NCBI GenBank assembly: GCA_030684395.1
Contig: JAUXTT010000044.1
Span: 1 to 64,000, forward strand
Direction: 5' to 3'
Length of the DNA: 64,000 nucleotides
Source: Bacteroidota bacterium
GTDB lineage: Bacteria; Bacteroidota; Bacteroidia; B-17B0; Aurantibacillaceae
In this document: piece by piece, positions 50,771-60,357 of the stretch
Numbering within the stretch: the first letter of the stretch is position 1
Layout of the letters: each line of letters begins with the position of its first letter
Position numbers and translations under genes: made by a program
Notes under the pieces: generated by a model
Seen by the model: only the letters and a program-made list of their open reading frames with translations
Database searches by the model: none
What the model was told of the DNA's origin: nothing

Positions 50771-50858
50771 AATTTAACTTTTCTATTTACACTTTTTAAC
50801 TTTTCAAACCTCCGCTTTCATACTAAATCTCTTAAATTTAGTCTAAGAAAACTTATAA

Positions 50859-51662
50859 ATGAAAAAACTACTACTACTTACTTCAGCATTTATCTGTTCC
50901 TTGGTGTTGAATGCCCAAAAACTGGATATTGGTTTTAACTATACAGCAGATATCCCTTTCAAAGAAACTATGCCTAAAATGAATACCGCTCACGGAGCCG
51001 GTTTGTTTATTGGATATAAAGTATTGGAAAAAACACCGCTTTATTTTACTACAGATTTGAGTACCGGTATGTATGCTTATAAAAGCAGAAAAGAGCAGTA
51101 TGTATTTTCAGATGGAACCCAAACCGATACCTGGGTAAATTACTCCAGCAATCTTCACAAATTTTTATTTGGGTTTAATTATGATATTGGGAAAAGGGAG
51201 AATCTTTTTTCGGGTTATTTAACTGCGCAGGGTGGTTATGCTATTATGAACTCCAAAATTTATATCGAAGACCCAAATGATCTGGAAGGCTGTAAAGCTT
51301 TAGTCAACAAAAATACTTTTATATACGGAGGGGGAATTTATGCCGCCGGGGGAGGAATTAGAATAAATATTCAGCAAATTAAAAAATCGCAAAGCAATAG
51401 CTGTTTTTCTCATTATATCGACATTGGTGTTAAATACATTGGAGGCGGTGATTTTAATTATGTAAACATTAATCACATGCAGGAAGCAAGTCACGGAATA
51501 GCCCATTCGGGTTCAGGAAATCCGGATAGCGATACCCGTGACCTTACAGTAAAATTTGTTAATGTAACAACCAACGATGTGCATGAACATAAGGTTGCGG
51601 AAGTTTACACATCTCCATTTAAAGTAATGAACCTTAAACTGAGTTATTTGTTAAGGTTTTAA
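50859..51662 (+). CDS. Outer-membrane beta-barrel protein, family not recognised
   Basis: 267 residues, signal peptide (1-19, ending LNAQ). Alternating strands follow (LDIGFNYTADIPF, GLFIGYKVLEKTPLYFTTDLS, KFLFGFNYDIG, YLTAQGGYAIMN, IYAAGGGIRINIQQI, YIDIGVKYIGGGDFNYV) and the chain ends with KLSYLLRF, a terminal Phe as in outer-membrane barrels. An internal loop contains HIEDPNDLEGCKA-like sequence. Function unknown. It stands 88 bases after the methyltransferase gene and ahead of a small membrane protein, with no shared theme. Confidence 0.7.
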   Translation: MKKLLLLTSAFICSLVLNAQKLDIGFNYTADIPFKETMPKMNTAHGAGLFIGYKVLEKTPLYFTTDLSTGMYAYKSRKEQYVFSDGTQTDTWVNYSSNLHKFLFGFNYDIGKRENLFSGYLTAQGGYAIMNSKIYIEDPNDLEGCKALVNKNTFIYGGGIYAAGGGIRINIQQIKKSQSNSCFSHYIDIGVKYIGGGDFNYVNINHMQEASHGIAHSGSGNPDSDTRDLTVKFVNVTTNDVHEHKVAEVYTSPFKVMNLKLSYLLRF

Positions 51663-51794
51663 CCGATTAAATGAATGGATTCACCCACTTATTTAAAAAA
51701 TGTTACCACTTACCAAGTTGCATTAACCTTATAAAAGAAACACCGTAGAACCATATAGATAAGAGATTAATTTTAACTCTAAATATATACTACT

Positions 51795-52115
51795 ATGGAA
51801 ACGAAAAACTCAACTAATGCTTATGTCAGAAAAAGTATTCTGATTTGCATTTTACTGATGACGGCAGTGGCTCCTACTTTCTCGCAAACAAATTCATTTT
51901 TAATAGTTCCTATTCCCACCTTTAATCTTGAGGTTGTTTTTACTGTATTAGGAGTGGTTGCTTTAGCTTTGTTTATGTTTATTGCTTTTATCCGACAAAG
52001 AAACAAAGAAAACAAAGAGATGAGAGATACCAGACATGAAAGAAGAAGACCGCAAGTGAATCAGGGCTCACACACTCAACGGAAACATTCAAATATGGGG
52101 CATTTTAAGTATTAA
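51795..52115 (+). CDS. Small membrane protein, hypothetical
   Basis: 106 residues. There are two hydrophobic helices: SILICILLMTAVAPTFSQ (about 14-31), probably a signal peptide, and LEVVFTVLGVVALALFMFIAFI (about 48-69, in blocks). A highly basic cytosolic tail follows (QRNKENKEMRDTRHERRRPQVNQG) ending in a His/Lys-rich segment. No family is recognised. The tail composition suggests interaction with nucleic acid or membrane lipids, though that is only inference. It has its own leader and lies between an outer-membrane protein gene and the RRM gene. Confidence 0.55.
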   Translation: METKNSTNAYVRKSILICILLMTAVAPTFSQTNSFLIVPIPTFNLEVVFTVLGVVALALFMFIAFIRQRNKENKEMRDTRHERRRPQVNQGSHTQRKHSNMGHFKY

Positions 52116-52244
52116 AAACTTAATTACCGGCATGCCCTTTTTTATTTCGACGGGTTATAATTTTTGACAGGTTTAAAGATTTTTGCAAAAAAATTTGTTT
52201 TATTCGAAAATATTATAACCTTTGTCGAAATAAAATTTTTCACA

Positions 52245-52505
52245 ATGACAATTTACGTAGGAAACCTCAGCTATAAAGCGAGTGAAAGTGAGTTAAACAG
52301 TTTGTTTGGCTCTTATGGAGAAGTATCATCGGTTAAAATCATGACCGATAAGTTTACCGGAAGATCAAAAGGCTTTGGCTTTATTGAAATGCCTGACAAT
52401 GCTTCTGCTACAAAAGCGATTGAATCGTTACACCAAACTGATTTCAAAGAAAGAAAGTTAATCGTTAACGAAGCTCGTCCAAGAGAAGAAAGACCAAGAA
52501 GCTAG
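52245..52505 (+). CDS. RRM-domain RNA-binding protein
   Basis: 86 residues from the ATG at 52245: one complete RNA recognition motif. RNP2 is IYVGNLSY (3-10), RNP1 is SKGFGFIEM (about 47-55), and the tail is a short basic PREERPRS. It is the small single-RRM class common in Bacteroidota and cyanobacteria, related to Rbp proteins that bind U-rich RNA and often respond to cold or stress (family knowledge). The upstream frame to 52164 is A/T-rich leader and should not be coded. A strong terminator follows at 52541. Confidence 0.93.
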   Translation: MTIYVGNLSYKASESELNSLFGSYGEVSSVKIMTDKFTGRSKGFGFIEMPDNASATKAIESLHQTDFKERKLIVNEARPREERPRS

Positions 52506-52540
52506 TAATATATAGATATATTGGTAGTAAACCACTCTAA

Positions 52541-52567
52541 AATGCCGCCTTTTTGGCGGCATTTTTA
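52541..52567 (+). terminator. Terminator of RRM gene
   Basis: AATGCCGCC (52541-52549) pairs with GGCGGCATT (52555-52563) over a 5-T loop, followed by TTTATTT. Near-perfect rho-independent terminator. Confidence 0.95.
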
Positions 52568-52619
52568 TTTCAAATCCAATAAGAATATGTAAATCAGCAG
52601 TTTACCCTAAAAAATATTC

Positions 52620-52649
52620 TTGCAGATTGAAAATAATTACCTATATTTG
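52620..52649 (+). promoter_or_regulatory. rplS promoter (TTG-N19-TATATTTG)
   Basis: TTG at 52620-52622 and TATATTTG at 52642-52649 have the 19-base spacing expected for Bacteroidota. Transcription would begin near 52656. Confidence 0.75.
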
Positions 52650-52655
52650 CAGCCC

Positions 52656-52723
52656 TATTCAAGCCTCTGGATGCATGGTGCAACGAAAGCCTGACTGGTG
52701 TATAACAAAAAATCAAAAGAGTC
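52656..52723 (+). promoter_or_regulatory. rplS leader, possible structured regulator
   Basis: About 68 bases of leader contain GCCTCTGGATGCATGGTGCA and GAAAGCCTGACTGGTG with partial self-complementarity. It is less A/T-rich than other leaders here. Ribosomal-protein leaders often carry autoregulatory folds, but I cannot demonstrate one. Confidence 0.3.
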
Positions 52724-53089
52724 ATGAGTTTATTATTAGACTACGTAAATCAACAATTGAACCCAACTGTACAACACCCTAGCTTCAGAGCAGGTGATAC
52801 TGTTACTGTGCATTACAAAATTAAAGAGGGTGATAAAGAGCGTATTCAGCAGTACCAGGGTATTGTTATTATGCGTCAAAACCATCCTGCAACCGCATCT
52901 TTTACAGTTCGTAAAATATCAAACGCTGTTGGTGTAGAAAGAATTTTCCCTGTTAACTCTCCTTTCATTGAGAAAATTGAGGTTAACAAACATGGTATCG
53001 TTCGTAGAGCGAAATTATTCTACTTACGTGAGAGAACAGGTAAATCTGCCCGTATCCGTGAGAAAATCATAAAAAACACAAAAGCTTAA
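52724..53089 (+). CDS. rplS: 50S ribosomal protein L19
   Basis: 121 residues, standard length. The family core is [29 protein letters not shown], then [29 protein letters not shown] and [23 protein letters not shown] (in blocks). L19 sits at the 30S-50S interface. In many bacteria rplS follows rpsP-rimM-trmD; here it stands alone with its own promoter, 68-base leader and terminator. That is common in Bacteroidota. The start at 52724 is fixed by the conserved N-terminus [12 protein letters not shown]. Confidence 0.98.
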   Translation: MSLLLDYVNQQLNPTVQHPSFRAGDTVTVHYKIKEGDKERIQQYQGIVIMRQNHPATASFTVRKISNAVGVERIFPVNSPFIEKIEVNKHGIVRRAKLFYLRERTGKSARIREKIIKNTKA

Positions 53090-53116
53090 TCTTTTTTTTA
53101 TATACTTTAAAAAAAC

Positions 53117-53141
53117 CCAAATCTGCAGATTTGGTTTTTTT
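53117..53141 (+). terminator. rplS terminator
   Basis: CCAAATCTGCAGATTTGG (53117-53134) is a perfect 18-base palindrome flanked by A-run and T-run, so it can terminate on both strands. The convergent gene ends 21 bases further on. Confidence 0.9.
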
Positions 53142-53161
53142 ATTGTCCGGATTTTACACTT

Positions 53162-54277
53162 TTAATACTCTACAAAATATACGTACGAAATTTTCAGGTT
53201 ATTATCCCTGTCGAAAGCCAGTAAAAAATTATCGTGAAAAGTTCTTGCTTGGTTCTCGCTTCTCACTATCATCATAAATTTATTCAAATCGCTATAGTTC
53301 TTATTTCTGGAAAATATCTGGGATACTGTTTCGTGCTTTTTATGTTTGCCTGCTACTGATTTGATCTCTACCATTAACTTTGACATATCGTTAATAGATC
53401 TTATCTCCAAAAGATCAGGATGCAAAATCGAAGATAGTTTGTCGTAAGCCCCAGTTTCCATTATAAAGTAAAACTGGTCAATTAACTCCTCAGCTGTTTT
53501 CATATCACTAAGATTATTTATTTCATAGTTTTCGTAAATCTGAAAACGGGTTAAAAAAAATGTTCCGCTTTGGTTAGCTGCAACTGTGCCATTAAATATC
53601 AGGTCAGTTTTAGTTCCTTTTAAACGAACTGCAAACAAACCCATACTTTCATCAAAATTGTAATAGTTTAAAGCACCGCAGGTATCAATAAACTCAATTG
53701 ATTTAAGTTCCCCCAGGCTTTCATTAACAGTAGCGCACATTTTTTCAAATCCGGCAAGATCAACTGTTTTCCTGAGATCGTTACTAAAAATCAAGTAAGC
53801 CTCTTCCGTTTTACCTGTAGTAACATAATCAATAAAAACTTTTGGGACATTTATTAAACCATAGTTGAGATAGGGATCATCATAACTTCCTTTGTACTCA
53901 TTATAAGTTACAGAAGCCAGCTTAAATTCACCTTTTTCCTCCACCATAATAAACTCATACTTGAGTATCTTAGTTTCATAATATCCATTGTATTTAAATG
54001 CATAGTATTTTTTTGGAGCAGACTTAGAAGTTTTGTAAATACTGTCGGTTTGTAAAAAATAACTGGTTTCGCCCAAATTTTCGCGAACATCGTGCAGGGT
54101 TTTAATAACGTCCTCTTTATTTGCCTTTGTCCATAAATATTTGCCCAACAATTCTGTATGATTGCTATTTACATCGTTCATTATGGACTTTAATACTGCG
54201 GAAGGCGATTCCTTTGCAGAAAGAAAGGATATGCTGATGAAACATATCAGAAAAGAAAGAAAAAATCTCATAGGCAT
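53162..54277 (-). CDS. Exported protein with three NTF2-like domains
   Basis: 371 residues with a signal peptide (1-21, ending FLSAK). Three consecutive modules of about 110 residues follow: about 25-135 (LLGKYLWTKANKEDVIKTLHDV ... FIMVEEKGEFKLASVTY, in blocks), about 140-255 (FIDYVTTGKTEEAYLIFSND ... GTFFLTRFQIYENY) and about 260-371 (LIDQFYFIMETGAYDKLSSIL ... LAFDRDNNLKISYVYFVEY). Each opens with a helix, passes a Y/F...L pattern and closes with beta strands, as in the NTF2/DUF3887-DUF4864 fold. They bind unknown small ligands or modulate partners. It is periplasmic or surface-exposed. Triplication by internal duplication is likely; sequence identity between units is low. Confidence 0.7.
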   Translation of the reverse strand: MPMRFFLSFLICFISISFLSAKESPSAVLKSIMNDVNSNHTELLGKYLWTKANKEDVIKTLHDVRENLGETSYFLQTDSIYKTSKSAPKKYYAFKYNGYYETKILKYEFIMVEEKGEFKLASVTYNEYKGSYDDPYLNYGLINVPKVFIDYVTTGKTEEAYLIFSNDLRKTVDLAGFEKMCATVNESLGELKSIEFIDTCGALNYYNFDESMGLFAVRLKGTKTDLIFNGTVAANQSGTFFLTRFQIYENYEINNLSDMKTAEELIDQFYFIMETGAYDKLSSILHPDLLEIRSINDMSKLMVEIKSVAGKHKKHETVSQIFSRNKNYSDLNKFMMIVRSENQARTFHDNFLLAFDRDNNLKISYVYFVEY

Positions 54278-54364
54278 AACTCAATTAATTCATGGGACAA
54301 TTTAGGCATTTTACATGAGTTTTTTTATTCAAAGAATAAAATTTACTTTTATAAAAAAAACATT

Positions 54365-54868
54365 ATGATCAAGATCAATTTTTTAATTTTATTAGCAGCC
54401 ACAGTTGTGCCTCTCATTATTGGCTTTGTGTGGTACAATCCAAAAGTATTTGGAACAGCCTGGATGAAGGCAAGCGGCATGACCGAAGAGAAAGCAAAAG
54501 GAGCAAATATGGCGGTAGTTTTCGGGCTTACTTTTGTATTCAGCTTTCTTATTGCGTTTGGTCTACAGTTTATGGTTATACATCAATTTTCTGTGTTTTC
54601 TATTCTTGCCAACGAGCCGGGCATAATGGATCCTACATCCGAAATGGGATTGTGGCTGGCCGATTTTATGGCTAAATACGGGAATAACTTCCGCACTTTT
54701 AAACATGGTGTGTTACATGGCATTATAATTGGAATTATGTTTGTAATGCCTATTATTGCTATTAACGCATTGTTTGAGCGCAAAGGTTTCAAATACATTG
54801 CAATTAATTCAGGTTACTTTACCGTAAGCCTTGCTTTAATGGGTGGTGTTATCTGCGCTTTTTCATAA
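54365..54868 (+). CDS. DUF1761 membrane protein
   Basis: 167 residues, four membrane helices (about 5-25, 55-80, 112-135 and 140-167). The family pattern NFLILLAATVVPLIIGFVWYNPKVFGTAWMKASGM is at the N-terminus (in blocks), with KHGVLHGIIIGIMFVMPIIAINALFERKGFKYIAINSGYFTVSLALMGG following. DUF1761 is a family of small inner-membrane proteins whose function is unknown. It is divergent from the NTF2-like gene and converges with gapN through a shared bidirectional hairpin. Confidence 0.9.
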   Translation: MIKINFLILLAATVVPLIIGFVWYNPKVFGTAWMKASGMTEEKAKGANMAVVFGLTFVFSFLIAFGLQFMVIHQFSVFSILANEPGIMDPTSEMGLWLADFMAKYGNNFRTFKHGVLHGIIIGIMFVMPIIAINALFERKGFKYIAINSGYFTVSLALMGGVICAFS

Positions 54869-54883
54869 ATAAAGATTATTGCT

Positions 54884-54928
54884 AAAAAAAAGGGGCTGTC
54901 TCAAATATAGAGAACAGCCTCTTTTTTT
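54884..54928. terminator. Bidirectional terminator between DUF1761 and gapN
   Basis: AAAAAAAGGGGCTGT pairs with ACAGCCTCTTTTTTT (one mismatch) around a CTCAAATATAGAGA loop. Both strands carry a T-run, so it serves the gene on either side. Confidence 0.9.
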
Positions 54929-54955
54929 ATTGAACAAATGTATCTTTAGAATGAG

Positions 54956-56581
54956 TTACAGTATATAATCCGTACTCAAAAAGTTGGACCTTCTTCCTTC
55001 AATTATTTCGGTGAGGATTTTTTTATTCAGGTCCATATCTTTACCTGCAACCATAGTACGAATAGAGAAAACACGTAAAGCATCTGTTACGCTTAATGTC
55101 CCCTCGGCCGAATCCTTTCTTCCGTTAAAAGGAAACATATCAGGGCCACGTTGACATTGACAATTGATATTTACCCTGCATACCTGGTTTACCAATGGAT
55201 CTATCAATCCCGCCAATTGAGCGGAATCCGTTCCAAAAATACTTACCTGCTGCCCGAAGTTAGAATCAACCATATACTGAATTGGTTCTGCAATACTTTT
55301 GAATGAACAAATTGGAACTACGGGACCAAATTGTTCCTCGTGATAAATACGCATCTCTGTATTCACTGGATATAAAACGGCCGGGTAAACAAACGATTCG
55401 TTTATGGCTCCACCATTTTTATTGATTACTGAAGCACCTTTTTTTGTTGCATCCTCAATCAATTCTTTCATATACTGAGGTTTATCCAATTCAGGCAAAG
55501 GCGTTATCATCACTCCATCTTCCCATGGCATGCCCATTTTCAAAGATTCCAATTTCTTTACATAACGTTTATTGAATTCGTCAGCAATTTGCTCATGAAC
55601 AAAAATTATTTTCAAAGCGGTACATCTTTGTCCGTTAAAAGAAAGGCTTCCCAAAATACATTCATTTACTGCCAGATCAAGATCCGCATCCGGTAATACA
55701 ATAGCAGGATTCTTAGCTTCTAAACCCATAACTGAACGTAAACGGTTTGGACGGGGATGAGATTTTTTTAAAATATTAGCAATCTTGCTCGAACCAATAA
55801 AAGAAAACACATCTATTTTTCCACTCTCCATTAATTTAGCAATAGTATCTTTTCCATGGCCATAAATTATATTAATCACACCTTTTGGAAAACACTCTTT
55901 GAAAGCATTTAATAAAGGATGAATAAGTAATACACCATGTTTCGCCGGTTTAAATATTACCACATTTCCCATAATCAATGCGGGAATTAATAATGCAAAA
56001 GTTTCGTTAAGCGGGTAGTTGTACGGTCCCATACAAACAGTTATCCCCAAAGGACCACGACGGATCTGCGCATAGATATCGCTTTTCATTTGTATTCTGG
56101 AAGAATCTCTATCCAGGTTTTTTAATGCGTCAATTGTATCAATAATATACTCAACAGTTCTGTCAAATTCCTTTTCAGAATCCTTATATGATTTACCAAT
56201 TTCCAACATCAATAGTTTCACCACTTCACTTCTTTGTTCCTTCATCATTTTGGTGAAACGAAGCATGTGTTCGATCCGTTTTTTTACCGGCATGGTAGGC
56301 CAGATTCCTCTACCTAAGTCGTATGCTTTTTGCGCTGCCTCCAACGCTTCAAATGATTCCTTTTCTCCTACTATTGGGAAAGAACCCAAACGCATTTTGG
56401 AATATCCATTAGTACCTTTTATTCTAACTGGTGAAAAAACCTCCTGTACAGTACCTGTCCACATTTTCAATTCTCCATTTATTAAATACTCTTTTTGTTC
56501 CAGTGGTGCTGCTAAAACCATGTTTGCAGGTATTTGCTCTTCAGTAGGAAAAACATCCATTCTCTTTTCTATTTCTATCAT
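54956..56581 (-). CDS. gapN: NADP-dependent glyceraldehyde-3-phosphate dehydrogenase
   Basis: 541 residues from the ATG at 56581 (GTG at 56608 in frame). A non-phosphorylating ALDH-family enzyme that oxidises glyceraldehyde-3-phosphate directly to 3-phosphoglycerate with NADP. ALDH motifs: [32 protein letters not shown], the general base Glu in [12 protein letters not shown] and the catalytic Cys in [11 protein letters not shown], and EEQFGPVVP. Length and the [16 protein letters not shown] block fit the GapN branch rather than the succinate-semialdehyde dehydrogenases. Its terminator is shared with the convergent DUF1761 gene. Confidence 0.88.
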   Translation of the reverse strand: MIEIEKRMDVFPTEEQIPANMVLAAPLEQKEYLINGELKMWTGTVQEVFSPVRIKGTNGYSKMRLGSFPIVGEKESFEALEAAQKAYDLGRGIWPTMPVKKRIEHMLRFTKMMKEQRSEVVKLLMLEIGKSYKDSEKEFDRTVEYIIDTIDALKNLDRDSSRIQMKSDIYAQIRRGPLGITVCMGPYNYPLNETFALLIPALIMGNVVIFKPAKHGVLLIHPLLNAFKECFPKGVINIIYGHGKDTIAKLMESGKIDVFSFIGSSKIANILKKSHPRPNRLRSVMGLEAKNPAIVLPDADLDLAVNECILGSLSFNGQRCTALKIIFVHEQIADEFNKRYVKKLESLKMGMPWEDGVMITPLPELDKPQYMKELIEDATKKGASVINKNGGAINESFVYPAVLYPVNTEMRIYHEEQFGPVVPICSFKSIAEPIQYMVDSNFGQQVSIFGTDSAQLAGLIDPLVNQVCRVNINCQCQRGPDMFPFNGRKDSAEGTLSVTDALRVFSIRTMVAGKDMDLNKKILTEIIEGRRSNFLSTDYIL

Positions 56582-56672
56582 AAAACTTTTATTATTTGTA
56601 GCCCACAAGCTAAATTCGAAAGCATTAAGGTACTAAGTTCTTGCGGCAAAAGCAAATGATAGCAACCCTCTT

Positions 56673-58613
56673 TTAATAAGTATAATACTTATCATGCACA
56701 AAAAAACGGGCAGCTTCCAAAATTGATTTGGCACCACTTTCCAGGCTATCTGCCAAAGATCTGTTTTTAGGATAATAATCAACCGGATCAAGGTTTTCGT
56801 ACTTACGTAAACGTTTAGTGTTTGTAGAAAGCAATTCATAAAAATAATTTCCTTTGTTATCTACACAACCTATTTTATCATCGGCTGTAATAAGTACAAA
56901 GGGATGTGATTGTTTGAAAAGATCTATTCCAAAACTTTCATTTGTGTAAGAAGTGTTAAGTAATCCCATCACTGTTGCATTTACATCCGGTTGGTAACCC
57001 AAATTATGCAATGTATCAGGTTTTAAAGATTCCGGATGGTGAACCACAAAAGGAATATGATGATAACTCAAAGGCATTTCGTAGGTGTGCCCCAACGACA
57101 AACCATGATCTCCCAAAAACAAAAAGATAGTATTATCATACCACTTTTCCTTCTTCGCTTTTTTCATAAAATATCCCAATGCCCAATCTGCATACTGGGT
57201 TGCTTTGTCTTTTTCGTCTGTTGCTGTTGGCTTAAACGGAACATCATCAGGAACCGTCCATGGTCCGTGGTCGGAGGCAGTCATAATATATGAAACAAAA
57301 GGGTCGTTGGTTTTTCTGTCATTGATGACATCAATAAATTTATCAAACAATACATGATCAGGAACGCCTAAAGAACTAATTGCTTTACCGGAAGGCATAT
57401 CGTATTGGCTATATACATTCTTAAAACCATTCAATTGAAAAAAACCGGACATGTTATCGAAATGAGGGTCGTGTGTCGTAAAAAAATAACCTTCATAGTT
57501 TTGTTTCTCCAGCATCCGGGGTAAAGATTGAAAAGATTGTTTCCTATAGTGCATTAAACTATGTTCATCCAAAATAGCAGGATATCCTGAAGAGGAAGAA
57601 AACAAACCATTGAATGTGTGAATGCCGGAAGAAAAGAATTTATCAAAAAACACCGATTCTTTGATAATGGAATTAAACTCAGGAGTTAATGATTTCCCGT
57701 TGTAATAACCCATTTTAAAGAGGCACATACTTTCCATAACCACAACTACCACATTGCATTTTTTTAAAGGCCCCTCAGCAATCACATTTCGCGAAATACT
57801 CTTTTGAAAAGGTGTTGTAATTCCGAAATAGTCGCGGGTAAATTGAATTTGCTTATTGATATCCGGGGGAACATTATATTTTTGGGTTCGTTTGGAAAGA
57901 ACAGAACGAATAAAAGTAAAATTGGGATTGAGCCCTAAATTATTTATGTAGGCATTATCGGATATAACGGCCAAACCTTCATGAGTTGTGCTTTTTGCAG
58001 ATAATCTTCCGCGGGCACCCACAACAAGTAAAGTTGCGATTACAATAAAATAAGAAAGGCGGAATGCAAATCTTTCTCTGAAAACGATCTCCTTTTGTAT
58101 CAAATATGTTTTAAAAAAGCGGTTAAGAAAATAATAAAGTGGCACTATGGAAATTATAAACACCACCAGATACCCCCAATACGAGAAATTTCCAAATACC
58201 ATCCCGATAATAAGTCCGGGGCTTGATTCCCATAAAAGAGCTTGTTTGTTTAAATGGTTTCCAAACTGCTTATAATATGGAATATCTGCCGCCCAAATAA
58301 ATTGAAACAATGCCATACTTAAAAACAGTAAAAAGAAAATGGTTTTTCTTAAGATCTTTAAATCGCCACTAAAAGAAGTGTGAATACTTAATAGTAAAAA
58401 TGCCGGAATCAACATATAACTACACACAACCATATCAAATTCAAACCCCATTCGAAAAGCACTTATCTTTTGAATGGTAGTAGATGTAAGTTCCGAATCA
58501 TTATTGGTAAAAAGAAAGAATACCAAACGTAACAGTGAAAATACCGTAAACTGAAGCAAAAACACTTTAAAGCAAAGTAAAATATAAGGAGGAATTCTTT
58601 TTACCCACTTCAT
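56673..58613 (-). CDS. LTA synthase-like membrane sulfatase
   Basis: 646 residues. Five membrane helices in the first 200 residues are followed by an extracellular sulfatase-type domain (about 270-600). Catalytic Thr is in SSGIHTFNGLFSSSSGYPAI (in blocks), metal ligands in VVMESMCLFKMG, HDPHFDN and FLGDHGLSLGH. It belongs to the LtaS/phosphoglycerol-transferase group. Gram-negative Bacteroidota do not make lipoteichoic acid, so here it is probably a phosphoglycerol or phosphoethanolamine transferase for a periplasmic glycan or lipid A (inference). Its ATG overlaps the recN stop (TAATG), so it is translated behind recN. Confidence 0.9.
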   Translation of the reverse strand: MKWVKRIPPYILLCFKVFLLQFTVFSLLRLVFFLFTNNDSELTSTTIQKISAFRMGFEFDMVVCSYMLIPAFLLLSIHTSFSGDLKILRKTIFFLLFLSMALFQFIWAADIPYYKQFGNHLNKQALLWESSPGLIIGMVFGNFSYWGYLVVFIISIVPLYYFLNRFFKTYLIQKEIVFRERFAFRLSYFIVIATLLVVGARGRLSAKSTTHEGLAVISDNAYINNLGLNPNFTFIRSVLSKRTQKYNVPPDINKQIQFTRDYFGITTPFQKSISRNVIAEGPLKKCNVVVVVMESMCLFKMGYYNGKSLTPEFNSIIKESVFFDKFFSSGIHTFNGLFSSSSGYPAILDEHSLMHYRKQSFQSLPRMLEKQNYEGYFFTTHDPHFDNMSGFFQLNGFKNVYSQYDMPSGKAISSLGVPDHVLFDKFIDVINDRKTNDPFVSYIMTASDHGPWTVPDDVPFKPTATDEKDKATQYADWALGYFMKKAKKEKWYDNTIFLFLGDHGLSLGHTYEMPLSYHHIPFVVHHPESLKPDTLHNLGYQPDVNATVMGLLNTSYTNESFGIDLFKQSHPFVLITADDKIGCVDNKGNYFYELLSTNTKRLRKYENLDPVDYYPKNRSLADSLESGAKSILEAARFFVHDKYYTY

Positions 58614-60265
58614 TAATTCAATAGTTCTTTTGCATTACTTAAGGCGGCTTCGGTAGGCTTGCCTGTGCTTAGCATTTTAGCGATCTCCACTACACGCTCT
58701 TCCTTGCTAAGTTGCTTAATGTTGGAAATGGTTTTTTCCTTTGTATCGGTTTTGTATACAAACAAATGATTTTGCCCCTTACTTGCCAATTGTGGCAAAT
58801 GTGTAATAGAGATCACCTGCATGTCGCTTCCCATCTGTTGAAGTATGGTCCCGATTTTATCGGCTACATCACCGGAAACACCTGTATCAATCTCATCAAA
58901 AATGATAGCGGGTAAAGCAGTTAATTTAGCAACCAATGCTTTTATACATAACATTAAACGTGAAAGTTCTCCGCCTGAGGCTACTTTGTGAAGCTCTTTA
59001 AATTCACTTCCCTTATTTGCCGAAAACACAAACCGAATATCATCCAAACCATTTGCATTAAATTCCTCTCTGGCTTTACATTCAACTTTGAACTGTGCAT
59101 TCGGCATAGAAAGGGTTTCCAGCATTTTTTTTATTTCCGTCTCAATTCCGGGAATTGATTTTTTTCGCTCCGCAGAAATTGCAGAAGCCTCTTTACTTAG
59201 TTGGGCTTGAATATCCTTCAATTGCTTTTGAAGTTTTGCCAGCTCTTCATCAAAATTTTCAATGCTTCCGATTTTATCTTCAAAATCGTTTCTTAATGCA
59301 ATAAGCTCTGCTTCCGTTTTAAGTCCGTGTTTTTTAAACAAACGATTGTATGAATCCAAACGCTCATTTACTGTTTGTAAACGTTCCTGGTTAAACACGG
59401 TTTTATCTTCCAGGGCAGCTGCTTCTTCCGCTATATCCTTTAATTCCAGTAAAGATGAATTAATGCGTCTACTGAGTTCTTCGAATTCTTCGCCGTATTT
59501 TGCCAATTGGTTTGCAATGGTTTTTACTGAATTTAATTGAGCAACAATATTTTCTGCATCTCCGTTAACAACATTAAAAATACTACTCAAATTGCCTTTG
59601 ATAGTTTCAGCATTTTCCAATGTTTCACTTTCTTTTTCTAATTGTTCCGATTCATTTTCTTTTGGGGAGAGAGCTTCCAGTTCGTTGAATTGAAACTTAA
59701 AATAATCGAGGTCCTTTTTTAATTGAGCTTCCTTTTCCTGTAACTCATTCAATTTCTTTTTGATTGTTTGATATTCAGAAAAAGCTGATCGGTAACCCGA
59801 AAGCTCCGTTTTAATTCCGGCAAAAGCATCCAGTACTCTAAATTGAAAAGAAGTTTGATTTAGCAACAATGTCTCGTGCTGAGAATGCACGTCAATCAAT
59901 CGCTCAGCCAATTCTTTTATTACAGAAAGATTTGCAGGGCTATCATTTATAAAGGCCCGGGACTTTCCTTCGGGGCTGATCTCTCTTCTAAGAGTAGTTT
60001 CATTTTCAAAATCAATATCGTTGGTGGTAAAAAAATCTTTCAGGTTGTAAGTACTGATATCAAAAGTTCCTTCAACAACACATTTTTTTGTTTTATCACT
60101 CAGTACATCAGTCTCTGCCCTGTTACCCAATACCAATCCTAATGCGCCCAATAAAATAGATTTACCGGCACCTGTTTCACCGGTAATTACAGTAAGCCCT
60201 TTCGGAAAGTAAATAGTACTTTCTTCTATAAGTGCATAATTTTTAATGCTTAGCTGCTTTAGCAT
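58613..60265 (-). CDS. recN: DNA repair protein RecN
   Basis: 550-residue SMC-like ATPase of double-strand-break repair. Walker A is GETGAGKSI (29-37), long coiled coils span about 150-350 (LNELQEKEAQLKKDLDYFKF and EEAAALEDKTVFNQERLQ), the ABC signature is ASGGELSRLMLC, Walker B is IIFDEIDTGVSG. LIDVHSQHETLLLNQ and VEIAKMLSTG at the end complete the family. Length is standard. Its stop overlaps the start of the sulfatase gene downstream (TAATG), a coupling with no obvious functional reason. No LexA-type box was identified upstream. Confidence 0.97.
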   Translation of the reverse strand: MLKQLSIKNYALIEESTIYFPKGLTVITGETGAGKSILLGALGLVLGNRAETDVLSDKTKKCVVEGTFDISTYNLKDFFTTNDIDFENETTLRREISPEGKSRAFINDSPANLSVIKELAERLIDVHSQHETLLLNQTSFQFRVLDAFAGIKTELSGYRSAFSEYQTIKKKLNELQEKEAQLKKDLDYFKFQFNELEALSPKENESEQLEKESETLENAETIKGNLSSIFNVVNGDAENIVAQLNSVKTIANQLAKYGEEFEELSRRINSSLLELKDIAEEAAALEDKTVFNQERLQTVNERLDSYNRLFKKHGLKTEAELIALRNDFEDKIGSIENFDEELAKLQKQLKDIQAQLSKEASAISAERKKSIPGIETEIKKMLETLSMPNAQFKVECKAREEFNANGLDDIRFVFSANKGSEFKELHKVASGGELSRLMLCIKALVAKLTALPAIIFDEIDTGVSGDVADKIGTILQQMGSDMQVISITHLPQLASKGQNHLFVYKTDTKEKTISNIKQLSKEERVVEIAKMLSTGKPTEAALSNAKELLN

Positions 60266-60357
60266 ATTTTTTTTAGTTGATCTTAAATAAAATGAAAGAA
60301 TAAATATACTACTTACCCAACCAAAGTCTTATAAAGACAAGTGTTACTTATTAATTT

